This document shows, one piece after another, positions 45,479 through 54,375 of a stretch of DNA of 64,000 nucleotides. Both the position numbers and the translations under genes were made by a program. The notes below the pieces were generated by a model that was not told the origin of the DNA, searched no databases, and saw only the letters and a list, made by a program, of their open reading frames with translations. This DNA is from Pedobacter sp. WC2423 (lineage in GTDB: Bacteria; Bacteroidota; Bacteroidia; Sphingobacteriales; Sphingobacteriaceae): the NCBI RefSeq assembly GCF_040822065.1, contig NZ_CP162005.1, positions 1,798,001 through 1,862,000 of the forward strand, written 5' to 3'. Within the stretch, counting starts at the first letter, position 1. Each line of letters starts with the position of its first letter.

Positions 45479-46057
45479 TTAACTGATTATATCCAGTTGC
45501 ATTTCAATCTGTTTTTGGAGAATTTGATAGTCAGGATACATTCTTCTGGTCACATTCAATCCATTCCAGCAGGTGATCAGATATCTGCCCAAAATAACCG
45601 GATTGGTTTGATTTTTAATGCGGCCCTCCTGCTGTCCCTTTTCAATGGCAGCTGTAAACATTTTTTCAACGTCTTTCAAAATTGCTATAGACTGATTTTC
45701 AAGATCACTATCAATAAAGGTCATCTCTGTTACTGTATTTGAAATCAGGCAGCCTTGCAGATGTGTCTGCTGATCAGCTGCAGCAATACTTCTAAAGAAA
45801 TCCTTAATCAAATCAATTGGCGATTCACTACTGTCAAGTTGAGCTTTGAACTGTATAAATGCCTCCCTTCGTTGCTGTATTGCTTTTTTAAACAGCTCCT
45901 TTTTACCTCCTTTAAAAGTATTATAGAAGCTGCCGCTGCCCATTCCGGTAGTCGTTAATAAATCAGCCAGAGAAGTAGCTGTATATCCTTTTTTCCAAAA
46001 AACTTTCTGGGCTTTTAAAATCACCTCTTCGTTGTCAAAAGTAACTGGTCTCCCTTT
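45479..46057 (-). CDS. TetR-family transcriptional regulator
   Basis: The product has the TetR HTH (SLADLLTTTGMGSGSFYNTF, about 28-47 from the chosen start) and a helical ligand-binding domain. I take the start at MKGRPVTFDN, 192 aa; an ATG 10 codons earlier falls inside a palindromic operator and is less likely. Members near an SDR gene often sense electrophiles or quinones. It likely represses itself and the SDR. Confidence 0.88.
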   Translation of the reverse strand, partial: KGRPVTFDNEEVILKAQKVFWKKGYTATSLADLLTTTGMGSGSFYNTFKGGKKELFKKAIQQRREAFIQFKAQLDSSESPIDLIKDFFRSIAAADQQTHLQGCLISNTVTEMTFIDSDLENQSIAILKDVEKMFTAAIEKGQQEGRIKNQTNPVILGRYLITCWNGLNVTRRMYPDYQILQKQIEMQLDIIS

Positions 46058-46067
46058 CATTTCTATA

Positions 46068-46089
46068 TTTTGTAGTAATCGATACAAAA
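46068..46089 (-). promoter_or_regulatory. TetR-type operator before tetR gene
   Basis: Perfect 7-bp arms TTTTGTA and TACAAAA are separated by 8 nt and end 11 nt before the preferred tetR start. The same motif occurs before the SDR gene. Confidence 0.65.
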
Positions 46090-46179
46090 ATAGTTATTTT
46101 TGTGAATTAAGAGAATTATTTTAAATAACAGGCTTATTTAATTCTGCTTTTTGGCATGATAGGCAAGGTGAAATTGAGG

Positions 46180-46527
46180 CTATTCCTTTAGCATTAGTTC
46201 TTCATGAGTCAATGCAAAATAAAGATTCTGAAGCTGGTGAACATATTGCAACTTGTAATCTAACATAGCTATTTCGCCATCCATGGGCTGCAGACTTTCA
46301 TTAAGCACAAATTGATGGCCATTCTTTTTCTCTATGACATAGGTGGTTTCATTTCCTTCTTCGTATTCAAATTCAAAACGCTCAAAACCAAACTTAACTA
46401 TCCACTCCTGGGTTAAAAGAATTGGATCCATCAAAGCTGCAGAATCAATATCAGATCCATAGGGTATTTGTTCAGGATGACCATGATCCATTGTATAATT
46501 CCCAATTCTTAGTTCGCTCGCTTCCAT
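46180..46527 (-). CDS. hypothetical protein, Bacteroidota ELRIGN family
   Basis: The 115-aa protein starts MEASELRIGNYTMDHGHPEQ and ends YVHQLQNLYFALTHEELMLK. This start and end pattern is common in small Bacteroidota proteins often found near prophage DNA. No function is known. It stands alone, with a large palindrome upstream. Confidence 0.7.
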   Translation of the reverse strand: MEASELRIGNYTMDHGHPEQIPYGSDIDSAALMDPILLTQEWIVKFGFERFEFEYEEGNETTYVIEKKNGHQFVLNESLQPMDGEIAMLDYKLQYVHQLQNLYFALTHEELMLKE

Positions 46528-46859
46528 AATTTATTCTTTGCGCGCAAAAATAGCAATAAAAGCCATAATGTTCTTCCGGATAACTCTATAGCTGTCATCT
46601 CCCCTGAGCATTCCGGATCTTTTAATCCATATTTTATTTTCTGAAATGTTTTGCCAGTAAATTAACGCAGACTATCCCGGGACGTATTCTGGTCGGTGTT
46701 GAGAGGGGGTTGAAAGGGCCAATGGCCCTTTCAACCCCCTCTCAACACCGACCAGAAATAGAGGAAGAACCGTTCTTCGTTACTTGTGAAAAACCCCAAA
46801 ATTATAAGTCTTTCGTGTTTAAAAATAGTTGAAATATCGGTCAGCTAAATTCAGCCTGC
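46528..46859. other. intergenic region containing a 71-bp palindrome
   Basis: No gene is seen. Apart from the palindrome listed separately, the stretch holds the promoter region of the 115-aa gene and ordinary AT-rich DNA. Confidence 0.5.
46687..46757. repeat. 71-bp perfect palindrome
   Basis: Two perfect 35-bp arms surround a single central A at 46722. The arms include GGTCGGTGTTGAGAGGGGG and are GC-richer than their surroundings. There is no T run, and the hairpin lies 103 nt after the stop of the TPR gene (minus strand). It may be a strong terminator-like structure or a repeat element of the REP or MITE type. Confidence 0.9.
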
Positions 46860-47831
46860 TTAACCGGGCTTCGTGAGTTCAATATTTTGTTTTAAAAACA
46901 CGAAATACTTCTCATTTTCTGTCTCAAATATTTCCTCTCCTTCCAGCATATAAGCCCGTAGCAGGAATTCTTTGGCATCATTGAAATGATCCCGTTCTAA
47001 AAACAACTCCCCTAAACGCAGCATCACAAATGGATTTTCGTAGGCATTGGTCCCGATATTCCCTTTTGCATTTAAAAAATGTAAAAGGGATTGTTCAAAA
47101 TCATTCCGCATAAAATAGCAATCTCCAATGGAAGCTTCCAGCCAGAATGCTTCACTATAGGAATTCTGGGGTTCAGGAATTAAAGACAAAGCCTCATTCC
47201 AGACCTGAATACATTCCAGATATTTTTCTTCTTCAAATAAGTCGTTTCCCTGTTCACTTAATTCTTCAATAGGTGCGCTGACCTCTGCTGAAAGCTCCAC
47301 GATTTCAGATCTTAGTATGGTAACAGACCGGGATAAAACTTCCTCCTCAAAGCGTGTCATAATCTCCTGATTATCATTCAGCTTCTTTTGAGCTACCTCC
47401 AGATAAAAAGCTGGCTGATCACTAAAATCTCTTTTTTTAGCGCCATACTTTACTGCCTGATAAAAAGCTTCTTTTGCCGCATCTGCATCTTTAAGAAATA
47501 ACAAGGTTTCTCCTTGTAAAATATAAGGCATGGTATGATAGATTTTATAACCAGAGGTTTCCAGATCTGCTATCCATTCTTTAGCCAGGTTTAATGCCTC
47601 ATTATATTGACCTGCTGTATTCAAAACAGGAATTAAAGTACATAAGACCAGATGTGAAACAGAAGTATTGAACTTGGTCCCCGGTACTTTCTCCCAGGCA
47701 AGCTTTATTTTTTCTAATGCTTCTTCTACTTTACCTTCCTCCAGTAATTCACAAGCCAGATCGCTTAATTCAAAAACCTCATTTTCCAATTCCTGTGGCA
47801 GGGAAACTGCCATACGTATCTCGTCTTTCAT
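46860..47831 (-). CDS. tetratricopeptide repeat protein
   Basis: The 323-aa soluble protein has several TPR-like helix pairs, such as ACELLEEGKVEEALEKIKLA, YNEALNLAKEWIADLE and FEEEKYLECIQVWNEALSLI. No signal peptide is seen. TPR proteins act as binding scaffolds; the partner is unknown. It is divergent from the helicase gene. Confidence 0.85.
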   Translation of the reverse strand: MKDEIRMAVSLPQELENEVFELSDLACELLEEGKVEEALEKIKLAWEKVPGTKFNTSVSHLVLCTLIPVLNTAGQYNEALNLAKEWIADLETSGYKIYHTMPYILQGETLLFLKDADAAKEAFYQAVKYGAKKRDFSDQPAFYLEVAQKKLNDNQEIMTRFEEEVLSRSVTILRSEIVELSAEVSAPIEELSEQGNDLFEEEKYLECIQVWNEALSLIPEPQNSYSEAFWLEASIGDCYFMRNDFEQSLLHFLNAKGNIGTNAYENPFVMLRLGELFLERDHFNDAKEFLLRAYMLEGEEIFETENEKYFVFLKQNIELTKPG

Positions 47832-47962
47832 ATTTAAACACTAAAATTTCTATTAAAATAGCTCATATTTTTTCTTTTCCCTAATGATGATCAAAACTCT
47901 ATCTTCTTTCTCCAGCCGCTACCACCGATTTTTGTTTACTTTTACACGAAAAATTAAGTAAT

Positions 47963-49102
47963 ATGCCTTTTAAATCCCTGGGTTTATCGCCTGCTTTATT
48001 AATAGCGCTGATAGATCAGAAATTCACAGAACCCACCCCTATTCAACAAGCAGCTATACCAGCTATACTCCATAAAAAAGACGTCTTAGCCATTGCTAAA
48101 ACAGGTTCTGGCAAAACTGCAAGTTACGTTTTGCCTCTTTTAATGAACTTACAGCAAACATTGGGTGTAAAAAACCGCCATGCAAATATACTGGTCCTGG
48201 TCCCGGCACGCGAACTTGCTGAACAGGTTAAAGAGGTTTTCCATACTTTCAGCAAAGCAATTCCTGAGCCTGTTAAAACGCTGGCGGTATACGGTGGTGT
48301 GTCCATCAATCCTCAGATGATGGCTATGCAGGGTGTAAATGTGCTGGTTGCCACACCAGGCAGGTTACTGGAATTAGTAGATTCAAAGGCAGTACATTTA
48401 TCCAGTATTGAAACATTGGTCCTGGATGAAGCAGATAAAATGCTAAACCTTGGATTTAAAGAAGAAGTGAACAAAATCATTGCGCTATTACCTGAAAAGC
48501 GTCAAAATATACTATTATCAGCTACATTGAATGCTGATCTTCAACATATTCATCAAATTTTATTGCATGATCCTGTAGTGATCAAAATAGCGGAAGAAGA
48601 GGAATCACTCGATCTGATCAACCAGGTAGCTTACATCGTTTCGGATGAAAAGAAAGGGCCGTTTTTACGTTACCTGATTAATCACCATGAAATGAAACAA
48701 GTACTGGTTTTTGCTTCTTCGGTTAAACAGGCTGATGCTATTGTCAACAAGCTTCGTAAAAATAATATAGATGCAAAAGCTATTCATAGTAAGAAAAGCC
48801 AGGGTGCAAGAACTGATGCTTTAACACATTTCAAATCAGGGAAACTTAAGGTATTAGTGGCCACAGATTTAATGGCCAGAGGAATTGATATTAATTTTCT
48901 TCCTTTTGTGATCAATTATGAATTACCGCGTTCCCCAAAAGATTATGTTCACCGTATCGGAAGAACTGGCCGTGCAGATAAACCAGGAGATGCAATTTCA
49001 TTGGTCAGCCAGAATGAATTACATCATTTTGAAATCATTCAGAAGAAGATGGGTAAAAAGGTAGAATTAATAGACAGCGGGATTTTGCAAACAGGAATAT
49101 AA
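47963..49102 (+). CDS. rhlE: DEAD-box RNA helicase, RhlE-like
   Basis: The 379-aa protein contains the complete DEAD-box set: Q motif PTPIQQ, Walker A AKTGSGKT, PARELAEQ, TPGRLLEL, DEAD, SAT, then ARGID and HRIGRTGR in the second RecA lobe. The short C-terminus after the core matches RhlE-type helicases that remodel rRNA or mRNA. The start follows an A-rich leader. Confidence 0.95.
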   Translation: MPFKSLGLSPALLIALIDQKFTEPTPIQQAAIPAILHKKDVLAIAKTGSGKTASYVLPLLMNLQQTLGVKNRHANILVLVPARELAEQVKEVFHTFSKAIPEPVKTLAVYGGVSINPQMMAMQGVNVLVATPGRLLELVDSKAVHLSSIETLVLDEADKMLNLGFKEEVNKIIALLPEKRQNILLSATLNADLQHIHQILLHDPVVIKIAEEEESLDLINQVAYIVSDEKKGPFLRYLINHHEMKQVLVFASSVKQADAIVNKLRKNNIDAKAIHSKKSQGARTDALTHFKSGKLKVLVATDLMARGIDINFLPFVINYELPRSPKDYVHRIGRTGRADKPGDAISLVSQNELHHFEIIQKKMGKKVELIDSGILQTGI

Positions 49103-49154
49103 GAGAAAAATCTTTAAAAATCTCATTTTTATCAGGAACAATAAGCAATTGGAA

Positions 49155-50075
49155 TTACGAGCGAAAGGCAATCGGCGTCATAGCAGTATGCTTTTTGAAA
49201 AAGTTTGAAAAGTGGGCCAGGTCATCAAATCCAAGGCTATAACTGATGTCCGAAATACTCCAGTCTGTTTGCTTCAATAGTATTTTTGCTTCCTGAATTA
49301 TACGCATGGTAATGATTCTGGTCGTGGTTTGGCCAGAGCTTTCCTTCAATACTTTATTCAGGTGATTTACATGTACAGCAAGCCGGTCTGCATAGTCCTT
49401 AGCTGTACGCAGCATTAATCTTTGCCCTGAAGTTTCAATTGGAAACTGCCTTTCCAATAGCTCTACAAATAATGAAGTGATTCTCTCCGCAGCATTTTGT
49501 ACGGTATGAAATGGAAATATAGGCTGCAGTTTTTGCCCGTAGTGGATCACTTCCATCACGAAATTACGGATCAGGTCATATTTATAAAGATAGCTGGAGT
49601 CCATTTCCCGGTGCATTTTCCTGAAAATGATTTCAAGCTCAGCACTTTCTTCTGCTGAAAGCTGAAAGATGGGCAATTGACCTGGCTGAAAGATAGGCAA
49701 GTCATCCAGGGCTACCCCAACTTTATTTTTAGCCAGGAATTCTGCCGTAAAAATGCAGAAAAGCCCGGTCTGATCATCATCATGCGCTACCCAGTTATAA
49801 GGAATTTTTGGTGTCGCAAAAAGCAGGGCGCTTTCAGGGATTTCAATTACTTTATCGGCATATTCTGCCCTGTTTTTACCCCTGATCAAACTAATCTTAT
49901 AATAAGCCCTTCTACTATAGGGCATAATCCGGGTACCGGTTTTCTGATCAAATAGCGTCTCAATTTCAAAAACATTGAAATGGCCAATCTCCCTGTTGAT
50001 ATCTACAGGAAGAGTGGCCGTAACTTTTTGATAAAATTCTTCTAAGGATGTTTCCTGAGGCATATATTTTTGCAA
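49155..50075 (-). CDS. AraC-family transcriptional regulator
   Basis: The 306-aa protein has a cupin-like N-terminal sensor part and two AraC HTHs at the C-terminus (YADRLAVHVNHLNKVLKESS and DISYSLGFDDLAHFSNFFKK). It precedes an SDR gene on the same strand by 39 nt of opposite order, so the SDR may not be its only target. An ATG four codons later is an alternative start. Confidence 0.9.
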   Translation of the reverse strand: MQKYMPQETSLEEFYQKVTATLPVDINREIGHFNVFEIETLFDQKTGTRIMPYSRRAYYKISLIRGKNRAEYADKVIEIPESALLFATPKIPYNWVAHDDDQTGLFCIFTAEFLAKNKVGVALDDLPIFQPGQLPIFQLSAEESAELEIIFRKMHREMDSSYLYKYDLIRNFVMEVIHYGQKLQPIFPFHTVQNAAERITSLFVELLERQFPIETSGQRLMLRTAKDYADRLAVHVNHLNKVLKESSGQTTTRIITMRIIQEAKILLKQTDWSISDISYSLGFDDLAHFSNFFKKHTAMTPIAFRS

Positions 50076-50114
50076 TAATCAAATATAACAACCTATTTAA
50101 AATTAACGGATAAA

Positions 50115-50879
50115 TTAGAGACTCATTCCTCCTGAAGCTTCAATACGTTGTGCAGTGATCCATTTGGCATCCGGAGTGCATAAGAAAGCAACAATACCAC
50201 CAATATCTTCCGGAAGTCCAACACGTCCAAGTGCAGTAATTCCACTAATATGCTGATTAATCTGCTCATTGTCACGCACAGCCCCGCCTCCAAAATCAGT
50301 TTCTATAGCTCCTGGTGCTATTGAATTCGCATTGATACCTCTGGTACCCAGTTCTGCGGCAAGATACCTCGTGAAAACCTCAATTGCCCCTTTCATCGAC
50401 GCATAAGCGGAATACCCCAGCATACTCATCCGGGTAAGACCAGTGGAAACATTGACAATCCCACCCTGATCATTCAACAGCCCCAGTGCTTTTTGTGTCA
50501 GAAAGTAAACCCCTTTTAAATGTACATTCATCAGTTGATCAAATACTTCCTCACTCATATCCTTAATTAAAGTGTTGTGCCCCACCCCGGCGTTATTGAT
50601 TAAAAAATCAAATTTGTCTGTTTGGAAAGTATCCTTAAGCACTCCTTGTAATTGTTCAAAAAACGGGTCAAAGCTCTTCGGCTCACCTGTGTCCAGCCGA
50701 AGAGCTATTGCCTTTTGCCCCGCTTCTTTAATTTGTGCAACCACCTGATTTGCTTCTTCTTCTTTACTCAGATAAGTAATAATGACATCAATACCTTTCT
50801 CTGCAAGTTTAAGTGCCATATTTTTACCTAGTCCGCGGCTACCGCCAGTGACTAATGCTATTTTACTTTTGTTCTCCAT
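50115..50879 (-). CDS. short-chain dehydrogenase/reductase
   Basis: The 254-aa product from MENKSKIALVTGGSRGLG has the cofactor motif TGGSRGLG, NNAG and YASMK (Y-x-x-x-K), with SIAPGAIETDFGGG and C-terminal SGGMSL. An upstream ATG would add 29 residues without SDR character. It is separated from xylA by about 90 nt, so it may have its own promoter. It is most like 3-oxoacyl-ACP reductase-type SDRs. Confidence 0.9.
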   Translation of the reverse strand: MENKSKIALVTGGSRGLGKNMALKLAEKGIDVIITYLSKEEEANQVVAQIKEAGQKAIALRLDTGEPKSFDPFFEQLQGVLKDTFQTDKFDFLINNAGVGHNTLIKDMSEEVFDQLMNVHLKGVYFLTQKALGLLNDQGGIVNVSTGLTRMSMLGYSAYASMKGAIEVFTRYLAAELGTRGINANSIAPGAIETDFGGGAVRDNEQINQHISGITALGRVGLPEDIGGIVAFLCTPDAKWITAQRIEASGGMSL

Positions 50880-50971
50880 AATCTTGTCTTTATTTTGATA
50901 AGACAAAGATCTGTTGCTGAGTAACGTCTTGTTTGAAGATTTCAATCGGATATTTGCGAATTTCAAATCAT

Positions 50972-52303
50972 CTAGATATATCTGTTAATCAGATTTTCCA
51001 GATATTCCTGTTTTCCGCTACGGACTTCAGGTTCTCCGTTTTGTACCGCATAGTTCCTTAAATCTTCTAAACTTAATTTACCCTGTTCAAATTCGGCACC
51101 TTTACCACTATCAAAAGAAGCATAGCGATCAGTCCTTATCTTTTTATAATCTGATTTTTGAAGTATCGCATCGGCAGTGATCAAAGCTCTTGCAAAGATA
51201 TCCATACCACCAACGTGGGCATAAAACAAATCAGCAGGATCAGTTGAGTTTCTGCGGATCTTGGCATCAAAATTTACTCCTCCGCCTTTTAACCCGCCAC
51301 TTTCTAAAATAATCAGCATGGCTTCAGTCAGTTCGTTAATATCATTTGGAAATTGATCTGTATCCCATCCATTTTGATAATCGCCACGATTGGCATCTAT
51401 AGAGCCCAGCAAACCACTATCCGCTGCAACCTGCAATTCATGCTGGAAAGTATGGCCTGCTAAAGTGGCATGGTTGACTTCAATGTTCATTTTAAAATCA
51501 GCCAGCAAATCATACTCCTGTAAAAAGCTCTTTACTGTAGCGGTGTCATAATCATATTGATGTTTAGAAGGTTCACAAGGTTTAGGTTCAATAAAAAATG
51601 TTCCTGTAAAGCCCTGGCTTCTCGCATAATCTTTAGCCGTATGCAGAAATTTAGCCAGATGCTCCTGCTCGCGCTTCATATTGGTATTCAATAAACTCAT
51701 GTAACCTTCTCTGCCACCCCAGAAAACATAGTTCTCTCCGCCAAGTGCGATTGTTGCATCTAAAGCAGCCTTTACCTGCGCAGCTCCATGTGCCAGTACA
51801 TGAAAATCCGGATTGGTAGATGCACCATTCATATAACGTTTATGGCTAAACAAGTTGGCTGTTCCCCAAAGTAATTTAACTCCGCTGCTGGCTTGTTTTT
51901 CTTTTGCATATTCCACCAGGGCTTGCAGCCTGCGTTCATTTTCAGCAATATCATCTCCATAATCCACTATATCCACATCGTGGAAACAGTAATAAGGCAA
52001 TTGCATTTTGGTAATGAATTCAAAAGCAGCATCCATTTTATCTTTTGCCCGCTCTACCGCATCTTTCTTTTCATCCCATGGAAAAACATGCGTAGCCCCA
52101 CCAAAAGGATCACTGCCATTTCCATTAAATGAATGCCAGTAAGCACAAGCAAACTTAAAATGTTCATTCATAGTTTTACCAGCTACGACTTTATTTGGAT
52201 CATACCATCTGAAAGCCAGTGGATTATCACTTTCTAAACCTTCAAATTGAATTTGTGTTATTCCTTTAAAAAACTCTTTTTCTCCAATTACTATTTTTGT
52301 CAT
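50972..52303 (-). CDS. xylA: xylose isomerase
   Basis: The 443-aa enzyme interconverts D-xylose and D-xylulose. Family motifs include FHDVDI near residue 104 with the catalytic His, [28 protein letters not shown] and [14 protein letters not shown], with the metal-binding acids in them. The length fits the class II type. It is the fourth gene of a tight operon with xylB and two sugar oxidoreductase genes. Confidence 0.96.
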   Translation of the reverse strand: MTKIVIGEKEFFKGITQIQFEGLESDNPLAFRWYDPNKVVAGKTMNEHFKFACAYWHSFNGNGSDPFGGATHVFPWDEKKDAVERAKDKMDAAFEFITKMQLPYYCFHDVDIVDYGDDIAENERRLQALVEYAKEKQASSGVKLLWGTANLFSHKRYMNGASTNPDFHVLAHGAAQVKAALDATIALGGENYVFWGGREGYMSLLNTNMKREQEHLAKFLHTAKDYARSQGFTGTFFIEPKPCEPSKHQYDYDTATVKSFLQEYDLLADFKMNIEVNHATLAGHTFQHELQVAADSGLLGSIDANRGDYQNGWDTDQFPNDINELTEAMLIILESGGLKGGGVNFDAKIRRNSTDPADLFYAHVGGMDIFARALITADAILQKSDYKKIRTDRYASFDSGKGAEFEQGKLSLEDLRNYAVQNGEPEVRSGKQEYLENLINRYI

Positions 52304-52325
52304 ATTTTTTATTATTTATTTAGCT

Positions 52326-53801
52326 TTATAAAGCTTTATTTAAAAGATTTTTCCATTCGATATACAGCGGCTCATAGGCTGCTGTATTTTTCGGTTCCAG
52401 ATAGCTGACCGGTTCATGGTGGATGAACGCGTCTTCAGCATTTTCAAAAATTCCAGAACCAATACCAGCACCTATCGCAGCACCCACACTACCATCATTT
52501 TCGTATAATGCTATCGGAACCCCGGTCACATCTACGAAGGTTTGTGCAAAAACTTCACTTAGAAACAGATTGGCCATTCCCGCTCTGATCACCGTTGGCT
52601 GCATACCGCTTTCACGCATAATATCCAGCCCATAACGAAATGCAAAGGCTATTCCCTCTTGTACCGCTCTGAAGATTTCGGGCTGACCATGCACATTAAG
52701 GTCAATGCCCAGCAATTGTGCACCTGTATATTTATTGTTCAGTATACGCTCTGCACCATTGCCAAAAGGCAGAACTTTTAAACCTCTGCTGCCAACAGGC
52801 GCAGTTGCCGCGAGCTTGTTCAGCGCATCATAAGACAGATTTGGTGCAAAATTATGTTTTGCCCACCGGTACATGCTTCCCGTTCCATTGATACATAGCA
52901 ATACACCCGTATATTTTTGCGTAGTGCTGTAATTCACATGGGCGAACGTATTTACCCTGGATTCAGGATCATAGATTAAGGCATCACTAACGCCATAAAT
53001 CACACCAGATGTGCCAGCAGTTGCTGCAACCTCACCCGGCTTTAGTACATTTAAAGACAATGCATTGTTAGGCTGGTCACCTGATTTATAGGCGACAGGA
53101 ATTCCTTCCTGTAAGCCCAATTGTGCTGCAATGTCTGCTTTTAACAGTCCATGTACAGAAAACAGGGGTTGAATAGCAGGGATCAGATCCGCATCAAAAT
53201 CATAATATTTCATGATATCTTCTGATAATTCATCCTTGCGGAAATCCCAGAATATCCCCTCAGAAAGTGCTGAAATACTGGTCGTAATACTGCCCGTCAG
53301 TTTCATCGCAATAAAATCACCCGGAAGCATTGCTTTAGCTATATTTTTATACACTTCAGGCTCATTATGCTTAACCCAGGCCAGTTTTGAAGCTGTAAAA
53401 TTTCCAGGAGAATTAAGCAGCTGATGTAAACAATTGTCCTGCCCGATTGCTGCAAAAGCTTTTTCGCCCAGCTCAACCGCCCGGCTGTCACACCAGATTA
53501 TACTATCCCGCAATACGTTCTGGTCCTGATCTACAATGACCAGTCCATGCATTTGATAAGCAATTCCAATAGCTTTGATCTCCTTTGGATCAAAGCTCCC
53601 GCCTGCATTTAACCTGTGTATAGCATGAATTGCATTTTCCCACCAATCTTCAGGGGACTGTTCTGCCCAGCCCGGATGGAGGGATTTAATGGCTGCTTCC
53701 TGATCAGGATACTGCGCTGTGGCAATTCTTTTCCTGGTTTGTACATCCACCACAGAAACTTTGATGGAAGATGTACCGATGTCGATTCCTAATAAATACA
53801 T
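52326..53801 (-). CDS. xylB: xylulokinase
   Basis: The 491-aa FGGY-family kinase has the phosphate 1 motif GIDIGTSSIKVSVVD at the N-terminus, GWAEQSPEDWWENA, the ATP-site motif AATAGTSGVIYG and the C-terminal GSVGAAIGAGIG. It phosphorylates D-xylulose to the pentose phosphate pathway. It follows the small oxidoreductase subunit after 3 nt and precedes xylA by 22 nt. Confidence 0.95.
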   Translation of the reverse strand: MYLLGIDIGTSSIKVSVVDVQTRKRIATAQYPDQEAAIKSLHPGWAEQSPEDWWENAIHAIHRLNAGGSFDPKEIKAIGIAYQMHGLVIVDQDQNVLRDSIIWCDSRAVELGEKAFAAIGQDNCLHQLLNSPGNFTASKLAWVKHNEPEVYKNIAKAMLPGDFIAMKLTGSITTSISALSEGIFWDFRKDELSEDIMKYYDFDADLIPAIQPLFSVHGLLKADIAAQLGLQEGIPVAYKSGDQPNNALSLNVLKPGEVAATAGTSGVIYGVSDALIYDPESRVNTFAHVNYSTTQKYTGVLLCINGTGSMYRWAKHNFAPNLSYDALNKLAATAPVGSRGLKVLPFGNGAERILNNKYTGAQLLGIDLNVHGQPEIFRAVQEGIAFAFRYGLDIMRESGMQPTVIRAGMANLFLSEVFAQTFVDVTGVPIALYENDGSVGAAIGAGIGSGIFENAEDAFIHHEPVSYLEPKNTAAYEPLYIEWKNLLNKAL

Positions 53802-53804
53802 ATG

Positions 53805-54371
53805 TTAAGCCCAGGCTTTATCGCCTTTTTTATAAGGAACTGATCCTTCGTAATGGCCGGGTACAGCGATATAACGCATGGCCTTGGTACAACCAGGTTC
53901 TGAAGAAAAGTAACCTAGAAGTGTTAATTGCTTCATCATGGTAAAATAGTGCGCAGGCAAGTCACCCCTTTTGGCCTGATATGTTTTAGCTTCCTGATCC
54001 AGGGCAACCAGCAATGCTGTTTTTTGCGCTTTGCTTGCCTTCATAAATTCACAACCATGCATCTTTTCACAGGCTGCATTGAGTTTATCAATTCCCTCTT
54101 TGAATACTTTCTGATCTTTTTCTTCATAACAATCATTCACCATCACTGTCATCAAAGCACCCACTTTAGCTGCTTTAGCTCCGGGAGTCTTTGTAGCCGG
54201 TAATATGGTCTCAGCAACTTCGTCCAGAAAATCCTGATCCTGCTGACTAAAAACCGACTTATTGAGCAATTTTCCCTTTTCAGGACTACAGCCAGTCAGT
54301 AAAGTGTTACCTCCAATAATAGCACCACCGGTAAGCAGTGCGATCATCTTTAAAAGTTCTCTTCTTTCCAT
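53805..54371 (-). CDS. gluconate 2-dehydrogenase subunit 3 family protein
   Basis: The 188-aa protein has a signal with RRELLKMIALLTGGAIIGG, which contains a twin-arginine motif and a Cys in LLTGCSPE, so it may be a Tat lipoprotein. The rest is the small, non-catalytic subunit family of membrane-associated sugar dehydrogenases. It partners with the flavoprotein encoded 4 nt upstream, and may be exported with it. Confidence 0.9.
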   Translation of the reverse strand: MERRELLKMIALLTGGAIIGGNTLLTGCSPEKGKLLNKSVFSQQDQDFLDEVAETILPATKTPGAKAAKVGALMTVMVNDCYEEKDQKVFKEGIDKLNAACEKMHGCEFMKASKAQKTALLVALDQEAKTYQAKRGDLPAHYFTMMKQLTLLGYFSSEPGCTKAMRYIAVPGHYEGSVPYKKGDKAWA

Positions 54372-54375
54372 CCGC

